From positions 1 to 12,415 of the forward strand of contig JBJOMQ010000063.1 in assembly GCA_046052275.1 (NCBI GenBank): a stretch of 12,415 bases of DNA, in the 5' to 3' direction. Within the stretch, counting starts at the first letter, position 1. Each line of letters begins with the position of its first letter. Source of the stretch: UBA668 sp046052275 (GTDB lineage: Bacteria > Actinomycetota > Acidimicrobiia > Acidimicrobiales > Ilumatobacteraceae). Shown piece after piece: positions 1 through 6,438 of this stretch. Position numbers and translations under genes: made by a program. Under the pieces are notes generated by a model that saw nothing but the letters and a program-made list of their open reading frames with translations, ran no database searches and had not been told where the DNA came from.

Positions 1-803
1 GCGGCCTGTGCCTCGTGGAGCACGCTGTATGCATCGGCGACCTCTGATGGCAATGGTCCGAGGTGCACGCATCGCGTGATGTCGCTGCAGTAGCCGTCCT
101 TGGTGCCGCCGAAGTCGCAGAGCACGATCTCGCCCTCGCGTATCACCCGGCTTCCGGGATGGTGATGCGGCGACGCAGCGTTCTCGCCGGCGGCGACGAT
201 CGCGAAGTTGACGATGTCGTGGCCCTCGGCGATAAGCCGTGCCGAGATGTCGGCACTCACTGCCGCCTCGGTGCGGCCGGCGAGCGGGATCTCGCCGCCC
301 TGGAGCTGCGCGGCGACTCGGTCGGCAGCGGCGCCTGCCGCCCGCAGCGCCTCGATCTCGGCACTGTCCTTGCGCATCCGCAGCTCACCCATGACGTCGA
401 CAGAGCGCACATATCGCGTTGCGCCGGAGGGCCAGTGGCCGAGCAGGTCGACGAGGAACCGTGCCCACATGGTGTCGCCGACTGCAGCGACTGCGGGCGC
501 CGGCACCAGCGAGGCCACGATCGCCACCGGGTCATCGGTCTCGTTCCACGGCCGGAGCGTGAAGACCCCGGGCTGCTCGACGACACGCGGGGCCTCGAGT
601 CGCGGGATCACCAGCGTTGCGTCAGCATCGCGTGGCACGACCAGCATGGTGAGCCGCTCGAGCGGCATCGCCTCGTACCCGGCGAGGTATGGGAGGTCGC
701 TGCCGACCGAGACCAGCAGGGCGTCGATGCCCTTGGCGGCCATCACGGAGCGGGCCCGGTCGACCCGGGCCTGGAGGACTGATGTCGAAGCGGCGTGGCC
801 CAT
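1..803 (-). CDS. M24 family Xaa-Pro aminopeptidase-like metallopeptidase (C-terminus beyond window)
   Basis: Reading the minus strand from the ATG at 803 gives an uninterrupted 267-codon frame that runs off the left edge. Residues about 1-135 look like a creatinase/prolidase N-terminal domain, and the M24 'pita-bread' fold begins near residue 145. Visible M24 hallmarks are PHHHP (212-216) and the stretch CDFGGTKDGYCSDITR (229-244), in which D230 and D241 would be the first two metal ligands. The remaining His/Glu/Glu ligands lie outside the window. The family removes N-terminal residues preceding proline, or cleaves X-Pro dipeptides, using two metal ions. No signal peptide is seen, so it is probably cytoplasmic. 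It diverges from the zinc peptidase at 846 across 42 bp. The start is favoured by a CAGAAT box six bases upstream. Family assignment is firm; exact substrate is unknown, and creatinase-type relatives share the fold. Confidence 0.9.
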   Translation of the reverse strand, partial: MGHAASTSVLQARVDRARSVMAAKGIDALLVSVGSDLPYLAGYEAMPLERLTMLVVPRDADATLVIPRLEAPRVVEQPGVFTLRPWNETDDPVAIVASLVPAPAVAAVGDTMWARFLVDLLGHWPSGATRYVRSVDVMGELRMRKDSAEIEALRAAGAAADRVAAQLQGGEIPLAGRTEAAVSADISARLIAEGHDIVNFAIVAAGENAASPHHHPGSRVIREGEIVLCDFGGTKDGYCSDITRCVHLGPLPSEVADAYSVLHEAQA

Positions 804-809
804 CGGCGC

Positions 810-815
810 ATTCTG
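810..815 (-). promoter_or_regulatory. Candidate -10 box of the M24 peptidase gene
   Basis: On the minus strand this reads CAGAAT, six bases (GCGCCG) before the ATG at 803. It keeps the A at position 2 and T at position 6 that are most conserved in sigma-70-type -10 elements. That spacing puts transcription start on or next to the start codon, giving a leaderless mRNA. No clear -35 is visible. Inference only. Confidence 0.4.
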
Positions 816-831
816 CCGCAGCGGCCGCCCG

Positions 832-837
832 TATGCT
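832..837 (+). promoter_or_regulatory. Candidate -10 box of the zinc peptidase gene
   Basis: TATGCT lies eight bases before the GTG at 846, a good xAnnnT match at leaderless spacing. It shares the 42-bp gap with the oppositely oriented box at 810-815, so the two promoters would overlap. No convincing -35 hexamer is seen. Confidence 0.45.
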
Positions 838-845
838 CGCTCACT

Positions 846-2306
846 GTGCCGTTGAGGACGTCGATCGTGGCGGGCGCGCTGGTCGCGTCGCTCGCTGCGA
901 GTGCGTCGTGCACCATCGACTCCGGCGTGCGTGCCGTCGAGTCGCGGGCCTCGGGCGTGGGCGGACTCATCCCTGACGCCAGGCAGGACGACGGCAGCGA
1001 GTTCACCGTCACGCCCGGCGTGGTCGACTTCGGCGACGACAAGCCCGAGCGCCCCTACGACGGCTTCCTCACCGCCGTGTTCAGCGAGGTCGAGGCCTTC
1101 TGGGCCGAGCAATTCCCCGCCGTGTATGGGACTGCGTGGGAGCCACTCGAAGGAGGCGTGTTCGCCGCATACCCTGAGCGCAGCGATCCGATCCCCGGCT
1201 GCGGCACCGAGGAGACCACCTACGACGAGGTGTACGACAGCGGGGCGTTCTACTGCCGGCCCGGCGACTTCATCGCCTACGACGACGCCGATCTGCTGCC
1301 CTCACTCGTCGCCGATCTCGGCAAGGAGGCGGTGGCCATCGTGCTCGCCCACGAGTTCGGTCATGCGGTGCAGGCGCGCATCGATGCGTTCGACGAGCCA
1401 GTCATCCTGAAAGAGCAGCAGGCCGACTGCTTCGCCGGCGCGTGGACAGCGCACATGGTCGCTGGACAGGGCATTTCCGTCACCTTCGATGATGCCGACA
1501 TCCGAGCGGGCCTGATCGCCATGATCCAGATCCGCGATCCGGTCGAGTTGGCCGGCATGTACAGCACCGATGCACACGGCACCGGCTTCGACCGGGTCGG
1601 CGCATTCCAGGATGGCTTCGCCGGAGGGGCGCTGCGCTGCTCGACGTTCTTCTCCGAGAGCCGACTCGACCAGCTCATCGACATCCCGTTCCTCTCAGAC
1701 CTCGACGATCCGAATGCCGGCAACCTGCCGCTGTTCGACCCGGCCGACGGCGGCAGCGACATCATCACGCTGATTCCAGCGAGCCTCGACCAGTTCTGGT
1801 TGCCGCTGCTCGACAGCAGCGGAATCGACTTCACCCCGCCCGACTTCGAGCCGTTCAATGCGGGTGGCCCGTATCCGACGTGTGCCTCGCTCGACATCCA
1901 GCCGGCGGAGGGCAGCGTCGTGTTCTGCGCCGCCGACGGCACGGTGTACTGGGACCGCGATCTCGCGCTCGCCCTTGCTGCCGATCCGCTCACCGGCGAC
2001 CTGTCGGTGGGCTACCTCTTCGCCGTCGCCTACAGCGAGGCAGTGCAGCTCGCCGTGGGCAGCACGCTTGCGGGCGAGAGCCGCGCCCTGGCAAGCGAGT
2101 GCCTCACCGGAGCATGGGTGGGGTCGATCGTGCCGCCGACGCCGGGCGACAGCGTCGTCCAGCTCTCGGCCGGCGATCTCGATGAGGCAATCATCACGGC
2201 GATCAGCCGCAGCGACCCCACCGAGGATGCCGACATCGTGGGCGGCGCGTTCGAGAAGGTGACCGCATTCCGGGCCGGCGTGCTCGACGGCGCCCAGAAC
2301 TGCTGA
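846..2306 (+). CDS. Exported YpfJ-like neutral zinc metallopeptidase with a degenerate second domain copy
   Basis: 486 residues from the GTG at 846; an alternative start at 795 would overlap the M24 gene and place 17 residues ahead of the signal sequence. Residues 1-21 form a signal peptide ending at C22 (SASC), a poor lipobox. Domain 1 (about 73-265) carries HEFGHAVQ (H169, E170, H173) and EQQADCFAGAW (E190), which match the HEYGH and ELQADC motifs of the YpfJ/Zn_peptidase family. It should be an extracytoplasmic zinc protease; its target is unknown. Family members are usually about 280-300 residues. The extra C-terminal half (about 300-486) aligns with domain 1 throughout, including four Cys at matching places, but H169, E170, H173 and E190 are replaced by V394, A395, E398 and A414. 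The second copy is therefore predicted catalytically dead. It diverges from the M24 peptidase and converges on the transpeptidase gene. Confidence 0.88.
   Translation: MPLRTSIVAGALVASLAASASCTIDSGVRAVESRASGVGGLIPDARQDDGSEFTVTPGVVDFGDDKPERPYDGFLTAVFSEVEAFWAEQFPAVYGTAWEPLEGGVFAAYPERSDPIPGCGTEETTYDEVYDSGAFYCRPGDFIAYDDADLLPSLVADLGKEAVAIVLAHEFGHAVQARIDAFDEPVILKEQQADCFAGAWTAHMVAGQGISVTFDDADIRAGLIAMIQIRDPVELAGMYSTDAHGTGFDRVGAFQDGFAGGALRCSTFFSESRLDQLIDIPFLSDLDDPNAGNLPLFDPADGGSDIITLIPASLDQFWLPLLDSSGIDFTPPDFEPFNAGGPYPTCASLDIQPAEGSVVFCAADGTVYWDRDLALALAADPLTGDLSVGYLFAVAYSEAVQLAVGSTLAGESRALASECLTGAWVGSIVPPTPGDSVVQLSAGDLDEAIITAISRSDPTEDADIVGGAFEKVTAFRAGVLDGAQNC
1062..2303 (+). repeat. Internal protein-level domain duplication in the zinc peptidase
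   Basis: Copy 1 covers residues about 73-265 (to base 1640) and copy 2 about 300-486 (from base 1743). Aligned pairs include FDDADIRAGLIAMIQIRDP (214-232) with LSAGDLDEAIITAISRSDP (440-458), and GFDRVGAFQDGFAGGALRC (247-265) with AFEKVTAFRAGVLDGAQNC (468-486). Cysteines 119, 137, 195, 265 correspond to 346, 361, 419, 486; the middle interval is 58 residues in both. The similarity is at protein level, so the duplication is old. Confidence 0.8.
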
Positions 2307-2309
2307 CGC

Positions 2310-2327
2310 CCGGCACTGCCGAGCCGG
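2310..2327. terminator. Weak hairpin between convergent genes
   Basis: CCGGC (2310-2314) can pair with GCCGG (2323-2327) around an 8-base loop, in the 21-bp gap between the stops of the zinc peptidase and the transpeptidase. CGCCC at 2307 and GGGCG at 2331 could form an alternative stem. There is no T-tract on either strand, so termination is only a guess from position. Confidence 0.25.
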
Positions 2328-3494
2328 TCAGGGCGCGAGCGTCGTCGAGGTCGGCGCCGGCTTCGTGGTGGTCGTTGGCTTCGCCGCCGTCGTCGTGGGC
2401 CGCGGCACCGTTGTGGCGAACGGCAGCGTCGTGGTGGTCGATGTCGTCGTCGTGTACGTGGAGTTCGGGTTGGCAAAGTTCCAGGACGGCTGGCTCTCTT
2501 CCTCGGTGACGTCCTCGGGTTCCTTCTCGCCGTTCCACACGAAGATGAAGTCCCCGATCTCGACGAGGGTCGGGAAGTAGTCGGCCACCCACTGCGGGAT
2601 GCGGATGCACCCGTGCGAAGCAGGCCTGTTGGGCACGTTGTCGGCTCCGTGCACGGCAATGCCGTAGTTGAAGTAGACCGGATTCATCATGCCGCCGAGC
2701 GGTCCATTGCGCTTGCCGGCGTACTTGCGGGTGAACCGGAACACGCCGCCTGGGGTCTTTGCGTAGGCGCACTCGTCGCGCGTCACCGGCACCTCGAGCG
2801 GCACGCCATTGCGATCGGTGTCGTAGGTGACGAGCTCGCACCACAGCTTGGGCTTGCCGAACTCGTCGAGTTCGCCGCTGGAGATGTGCGTGATGAGCAC
2901 CGACTGGTTGTTCTTGAAGACGATGAGCACCTGCAGGTCGAGGTACACCTCGACGTGGGTCTGGTCGGGGATGCTCTGCACACGACGCGGGTTGAAGATG
3001 AGGTTGTCCTGCATCTGCTGCCAGAGGTCGTTCGTGAGCACGCCCGTCTGCTGGTCGAAGCGGACGTTGTTGAGCACGCCCTCGAACGCCCACAGCGCCT
3101 GCTCGGTGCCTCCTCCGAACTGGCCGTCGACCGGACCCGGATCGAATCCGAGGTCGTGCAGTCGCTGCTGCATGGCCGTGACCTCGGGGCCGCTCATCCC
3201 GCGCACGAGCGGCTGGCTGAGATTGGTCTTCGTCGTCGGGCCGCCGGTGCCTACGACGACACCAGGCTGCGTGCTCACCGGCACCGTGAGGCTCGGGTCG
3301 TCGACCTGGCCGAGGTTGTCGAGCGAATCGACATCGCCGTTCCCACCCGCAAAGCCGGCGAAGACCACGGCCACCAGCACGGCGACAGCCCCCAGCGCCG
3401 GGAGCCACCGCTTCATCGGCGGGGGAGGCGGCGGTGCAGGTTGACGCGGCGGGCGGCGACGGGCGTTGCTGGCTGGTGGCCGACGGGGGGTCAC
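2328..3494 (-). CDS. L,D-transpeptidase (YkuD) with peptidoglycan-binding domain and Thr-rich tail
   Basis: 388 residues from a GTG at 3494, with a GGAG ribosome binding site five bases upstream. Order: basic Pro-rich N-terminus with six consecutive prolines (21-26), one membrane helix (31-50), a linker, a PG_binding_1-type domain (about 97-162), the YkuD catalytic domain (about 181-320), and a Thr/Pro-rich tail (about 346-386). The catalytic signature is present: H282-G283 in AVHG, then SHGCIRIP with S293, H294, G295 and nucleophile C296. Such enzymes make 3-3 cross-links in peptidoglycan or attach proteins to it, acting outside the membrane on tetrapeptide stems. C219 and C242 may form a disulfide. 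An internal ATG (M27) would also leave the anchor intact but has no ribosome binding site. It lies downstream of the glycosyltransferase on the same strand but 144 bp away with its own promoter-like box. Confidence 0.93.
   Translation of the reverse strand: MTPRRPPASNARRRPPRQPAPPPPPPMKRWLPALGAVAVLVAVVFAGFAGGNGDVDSLDNLGQVDDPSLTVPVSTQPGVVVGTGGPTTKTNLSQPLVRGMSGPEVTAMQQRLHDLGFDPGPVDGQFGGGTEQALWAFEGVLNNVRFDQQTGVLTNDLWQQMQDNLIFNPRRVQSIPDQTHVEVYLDLQVLIVFKNNQSVLITHISSGELDEFGKPKLWCELVTYDTDRNGVPLEVPVTRDECAYAKTPGGVFRFTRKYAGKRNGPLGGMMNPVYFNYGIAVHGADNVPNRPASHGCIRIPQWVADYFPTLVEIGDFIFVWNGEKEPEDVTEEESQPSWNFANPNSTYTTTTSTTTTLPFATTVPRPTTTAAKPTTTTKPAPTSTTLAP
2331..2459 (-). repeat. Thr-rich low-complexity tail of the L,D-transpeptidase
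   Basis: Codons for residues 346-388 are dominated by ACN threonine runs such as TTTTSTTTT, interspersed with Pro, Ala and Lys. This looks like a flexible extracytoplasmic stalk; O-glycosylation is possible but not shown by the sequence. Confidence 0.7.
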
Positions 3495-3499
3495 GGGTA

Positions 3500-3503
3500 C
3501 TCC
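3500..3503 (-). promoter_or_regulatory. Ribosome binding site deciding the GTG start of the L,D-transpeptidase
   Basis: The minus strand reads GGAG five bases before the GTG at 3494. It supports this start over the internal ATG at 3416. Confidence 0.6.
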
Positions 3504-3523
3504 GAGTAGGGCAGGACGGCGAA

Positions 3524-3529
3524 ATCCTA
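3524..3529 (-). promoter_or_regulatory. Candidate -10 box of the L,D-transpeptidase gene
   Basis: The minus strand reads TAGGAT, a good TAnnnT match. Transcription starting about seven bases downstream would give a leader of roughly 20-25 nt carrying the GGAG site. It lies inside the 144-bp gap 3495-3638, in which I see no gene or RNA; the rest of that gap holds only a small 4-bp stem at 3604-3614. No -35 is evident. Confidence 0.4.
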
Positions 3530-3638
3530 CTGACGGTGGCCGTGCGGGTGGAGGCAGGCGGCGTGAAAGCGGGCACGTCGCCGGAGCGGAGGTCGGCGAA
3601 TGCCGCAGCCTGCGCTCACGAGGCGGCCCGGAACGCGC

Positions 3639-4448
3639 TCAGGCCGAGGCGTCCGGCGAGTGGCCGACCGGCGTGATCGACCGCAGTTCCTTGCGCAGCG
3701 CGAACATCTCGCCGAGGATGCGCTTGATCACCGACCCTGACGCCAGGGTGCTCTCGCCGCGGGTACGCGGGAAGTAGTCGACGCCGAACTGGATGACGTG
3801 GAAACCGAGCTTCTTGGCCCTGATGATGAGCTCGGCGTCGATGAACGAGCCTTCGCTGCGCAGGTCGATGTGGCGGAAGATCCTGGTGCGGCACAGCTTG
3901 AAGGCGAAGTTGATGTCGCGCATTCGCACGCCGAAGAGGCGGCGGATGAGGAGGTTGTAGAAGAAGGTGTAGATGATCCGCAGGCTGCCCTCGCCGGTGC
4001 GGTCGAACCGGTAGGCGCTGACGATGTCGGCCTCGTAGTAGCGCATGAGCCTGATGGCCTGCGCCGCCTCGGCCATGTCGAACGGGAGGTCGGCATCGCT
4101 GTAGAGGACGACGTCGCCCGTCGCCGACGCGAAGCCGGTCTTCATCGAGCCGCCGAGCTTGCGGTTCACCGGATGGTGGACTGCCTTGATCCGGTGATTG
4201 GCAGCGGCGAGCTGGTCGGCAATCTCCGGGGTGCGGTCGGTGCTTGCGTCGTCGACGACGATCACCTCGTAGTCACGAATGTCGCCCTTGGCGAGCAACA
4301 GCTCGCACTCCTCGATCGCCGAGGACACAGCCCGCTCGATGTAGAGCTCCTCGTTCCACATCGGGAAGAAGATGCTGAGCTTCTCGAACGGGTCGCCGAA
4401 CCGTGCGGGCGTGGCGGGGGCGGTCACGACCAGCGAGGCTACCGCCAT
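3639..4448 (-). CDS. Family 2 glycosyltransferase, DPM1/DPG synthase-like
   Basis: 269 residues from the ATG at 4448. GT-A fold motifs are clear: SIFFPMWNEE (25-34), VVDDASTD (64-71) for the nucleotide, SDAD (117-120) as the metal-binding DxD-type motif, GSFIDAELIIRA (200-211) for the acceptor region, and RTRGESTL (228-235). These match the polyprenyl-phosphate sugar transferase branch, which moves a sugar from a nucleotide donor to a lipid-phosphate carrier at the inner membrane face. No transmembrane segment is predicted, so it would bind the membrane peripherally or through a partner. GGAG at 4460-4463 is 11 bases upstream, a long but usable spacing; the first about 20 residues look non-conserved, so the true start could be a little downstream. 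It diverges from the membrane protein at 4483. Donor and acceptor cannot be read from the sequence. Confidence 0.88.
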   Translation of the reverse strand: MAVASLVVTAPATPARFGDPFEKLSIFFPMWNEELYIERAVSSAIEECELLLAKGDIRDYEVIVVDDASTDRTPEIADQLAAANHRIKAVHHPVNRKLGGSMKTGFASATGDVVLYSDADLPFDMAEAAQAIRLMRYYEADIVSAYRFDRTGEGSLRIIYTFFYNLLIRRLFGVRMRDINFAFKLCRTRIFRHIDLRSEGSFIDAELIIRAKKLGFHVIQFGVDYFPRTRGESTLASGSVIKRILGEMFALRKELRSITPVGHSPDASA

Positions 4449-4459
4449 GGTCGCAGCGA

Positions 4460-4463
4460 CTCC
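4460..4463 (-). promoter_or_regulatory. Possible ribosome binding site of the glycosyltransferase gene
   Basis: The minus strand reads GGAG 11 bases before the ATG at 4448. The spacing is longer than optimal and no -10 box at leaderless distance is seen for this gene. Confidence 0.3.
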
Positions 4464-4469
4464 GGTCGC

Positions 4470-4475
4470 TACCCT
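4470..4475 (+). promoter_or_regulatory. Candidate -10 box of the four-helix membrane protein gene
   Basis: TACCCT sits seven bases before the ATG at 4483, matching TAnnnT at the spacing expected for a leaderless transcript. It lies in the 34-bp gap shared with the divergent glycosyltransferase. Confidence 0.45.
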
Positions 4476-4482
4476 CGCGCCG

Positions 4483-5067
4483 ATGGACCCTGTTCCCCCT
4501 GCGGGCGACGTGCCTGCTGCGTCGGCACCGCCGTCGTACCCACCACCACTGCCTGCCCCGCCGGAACCCGCTCCGTCGGCGTGGGCGGCACGGCTGGAGG
4601 CGCGGCACCGACGTCACCGGCGGCCCGGCGATCTCGCTCCCGGATGGGCGAGCAGCGTTGCGGTCGGCTGGCTGCTCGTGGTGTTCGGCCTCGGTGCCGT
4701 ATGGGTGAGTTCGAGGACGACGGGCTTGTCGACGTGGTGGATCGGGCCCGAGGCGCGGCCCGCTTCGGTCCTCGTCAGCGTGATCCCGTTCGTGCTGCCG
4801 ACTGCAGTGATGATCGGCGTCCTCGCCGGCGCGCGCCACATGGCGTGGCTCGGCATCGCCGCGTCGCTTGCCACTGCGGCCGTCGGCATCGGCGACCTCG
4901 GCCGCGTGGCGGCCTACGGGATCGTCGAGCTCGCACTGGCGGGCGGCGGCCTCCTCATCGCGCTCGCTGCCTTCGCCGGGACATATCGGCGCAGTCCAAT
5001 GGGCGACGATGGCGCGGACGCCGAGGCCGACCGCGGCGATCCGGCGGTCGACGAAGCCGGCCGGTAG
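4483..5067 (+). CDS. Hypothetical four-helix membrane protein with Pro-rich N-terminus
   Basis: 194 residues from the ATG at 4483. The frame is open upstream to 4372, but that would overlap the divergent glycosyltransferase and bypass the -10-like box. Residues 1-37 are Pro/Ala-rich, 38-48 are strongly basic (RLEARHRRHRR), then four hydrophobic segments follow at about 56-75, 94-116, 119-138 and 143-167, with an acidic C-terminal tail. The basic stretch before helix 1 favours a cytoplasmic N-terminus. I recognise no family: size and helix count recall GtrA-type flippase partners of glycosyltransferases, but no GtrA motif is visible. Its stop is 12 bp before argG, so the two may be co-transcribed. 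Composition and codon use fit a real gene. Confidence 0.75.
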   Translation: MDPVPPAGDVPAASAPPSYPPPLPAPPEPAPSAWAARLEARHRRHRRPGDLAPGWASSVAVGWLLVVFGLGAVWVSSRTTGLSTWWIGPEARPASVLVSVIPFVLPTAVMIGVLAGARHMAWLGIAASLATAAVGIGDLGRVAAYGIVELALAGGGLLIALAAFAGTYRRSPMGDDGADAEADRGDPAVDEAGR

Positions 5068-5070
5068 CGT
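5065..5070 (+). promoter_or_regulatory. Possible -10 box of argG overlapping the upstream stop codon
   Basis: TAGCGT, whose TAG is the stop codon of the membrane protein gene, ends nine bases before the argG ATG. It could start an almost leaderless argG transcript. The alternative is read-through from 4483. Weak evidence. Confidence 0.3.
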
Positions 5071-5079
5071 TCCAGACCG

Positions 5080-6414
5080 ATGTCAAAGGTGCTCACCTCG
5101 CTGCCCGTCGGCGAACGAGTCGGTATCGCGTTCAGCGGCGGACTCGACACGTCGGCCGCCGTCGCCTGGATGCGCGAGAAGGGTGCCATCCCCTTCTGCT
5201 ACACCGCCGACCTCGGCCAGTACGACGAGCCCGACCTGTCGGGTGTGCCCGGCAGGGCCCGCGAGTACGGCGCCGAGGAAGCACGCCTCGTCGACTGCCG
5301 CTCCGAGCTGGTGCACGAGGGCCTGGTCGCGCTGCAATGCGGTGCCTTCCACATCGCCACCGCCGGGAAGACGTACTTCAATACCACTCCCCTCGGTCGT
5401 GCTGTCACCGGCACCCTTCTCGTGAAGGCGATGCAGCACGATGGCGTCGACATCTGGGGCGACGGCAGCACCTACAAGGGCAATGACATCGAGCGCTTCT
5501 ACCGCTACGGGCTCCTCGTCAACCCGGCCCTGCGCATCTACAAGCCATGGCTCGACCCGCAGTTCGTCGCCGAACTGGGCGGACGTGCCGAGATGAGCGA
5601 GTTCCTCACGACGCGCCAGCTTCCCTACCGAGCCAGCAAGGAGAAGGCGTACAGCACCGACGCCAACATCTGGGGAGCCACGCACGAGGCCAAGCTGCTC
5701 GAGGAACTCGGCACGAGCATGGACATCGTCGAGCCGATCATGGGCGTGGCGCACTACCGCGACGAGGTGCGCATCGACGCCGAGATCGTCAGCATCCGGT
5801 TCCACGAGGGCTGGCCGGTCGCCATCAACGGCACCGAGTTCCCCGACCACGTGGCGCTGGTGGTCGAGGCCAATGCGATCGGCGGCCGTCACGGACTCGG
5901 CATGAGCGACCAGGTCGAGAACCGCATCATCGAGGCCAAGAGCCGCGGCATCTATGAGGCGCCGGCATTGGCCCTGCTGCACATCGCCTACGAGCGGCTC
6001 GTCAGCGCGATCCACAACGAGAGCACGATCGAGAACTACCGGACGATGGGCCGTCGGCTCGGGCGCCTGCTCTACGAGGGCCGCTGGTTCGACCCGCAGA
6101 GCCTGATGCTGCGCGAGCCGCTGATGCGCTGGGTGGGGTCAGCCGTCACCGGCGAGGTGACACTGCGGCTCCGACGCGGCGACGACTACACGGTGCTCGA
6201 TACCACCGGACCGCACCTCACGTACGCACCCGAGCGACTCAGCATGGAGAAGGTCGACGACGCCGCATTCGGCCCGCTCGACCGGATCGGCCAGCTCACC
6301 ATGCGCAACCTCGACATCGACGACAGCCGCTCGAAGCTCGACGTGTATCGCAGCGCCGGCACCCTCGGACCCGGGGGGCTCACCGCACTCGAGGGCGGCC
6401 CCGTCGACGGCTGA
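5080..6414 (+). CDS. argG: Argininosuccinate synthase, long E. coli-like type
   Basis: 444 residues from the ATG at 5080. The enzyme condenses citrulline and aspartate with ATP to argininosuccinate, the penultimate step of arginine synthesis, in the cytoplasm. The ATP-binding PP-loop motif FSGGLDTS is at 18-25. Other near-invariant blocks are YFNTTPLGRAVTGT, WGDGSTYKGNDIERFYRYGL, ATHEAKLLEELG, IGGRHGLGMSDQ, ENRIIEAKSRGIYEAP and IGQLTMRNLDI. Length and these blocks closely follow the E. coli protein (447 residues) rather than the roughly 400-residue form typical of actinobacterial arg clusters. No other arg gene is in the window. It follows the membrane protein by 12 bp and converges on the M20 peptidase gene. 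No ARG box or other operator was recognised. Confidence 0.97.
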   Translation: MSKVLTSLPVGERVGIAFSGGLDTSAAVAWMREKGAIPFCYTADLGQYDEPDLSGVPGRAREYGAEEARLVDCRSELVHEGLVALQCGAFHIATAGKTYFNTTPLGRAVTGTLLVKAMQHDGVDIWGDGSTYKGNDIERFYRYGLLVNPALRIYKPWLDPQFVAELGGRAEMSEFLTTRQLPYRASKEKAYSTDANIWGATHEAKLLEELGTSMDIVEPIMGVAHYRDEVRIDAEIVSIRFHEGWPVAINGTEFPDHVALVVEANAIGGRHGLGMSDQVENRIIEAKSRGIYEAPALALLHIAYERLVSAIHNESTIENYRTMGRRLGRLLYEGRWFDPQSLMLREPLMRWVGSAVTGEVTLRLRRGDDYTVLDTTGPHLTYAPERLSMEKVDDAAFGPLDRIGQLTMRNLDIDDSRSKLDVYRSAGTLGPGGLTALEGGPVDG

Positions 6415-6418
6415 CCTC

Positions 6419-6433
6419 GGTCGGACGTCGACC
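6419..6433. terminator. Short perfect hairpin between convergent argG and M20 genes
   Basis: GGTCG (6419-6423) pairs perfectly with CGACC (6429-6433) around the loop GACGT. It sits in the 24-bp gap between two convergent stops and could serve both strands. The stem is only 5 bp and there is no T-tract, so termination is uncertain. Confidence 0.3.
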
Positions 6434-6438
6434 CAGGA

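Noticed and set aside
2331..2459. Tandem DNA repeat or CRISPR-like array
   Set aside because: The periodicity comes from threonine codons in the transpeptidase tail; there are no equal-length spacers or conserved repeat units.
2203..3576. A 457-codon minus-strand frame overlapping the L,D-transpeptidase in another frame
   Set aside because: Arg/Pro-rich shadow; the transpeptidase frame has the full catalytic signature and a ribosome binding site.
3495..3638. A small gene or RNA in the longest intergenic gap
   Set aside because: No open frame has a start with a ribosome binding site and codon pattern distinct from background, and only a 4-bp stem was seen. The gap is explained by the transpeptidase promoter and leader.
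3798..5486. A 562-codon open frame on the plus strand across the glycosyltransferase, membrane protein and argG
   Set aside because: It crosses three well-supported genes in other frames, has low-complexity Arg/Gly/Ala composition in its second half and no recognisable motif. It is a shadow of high-GC codon bias.
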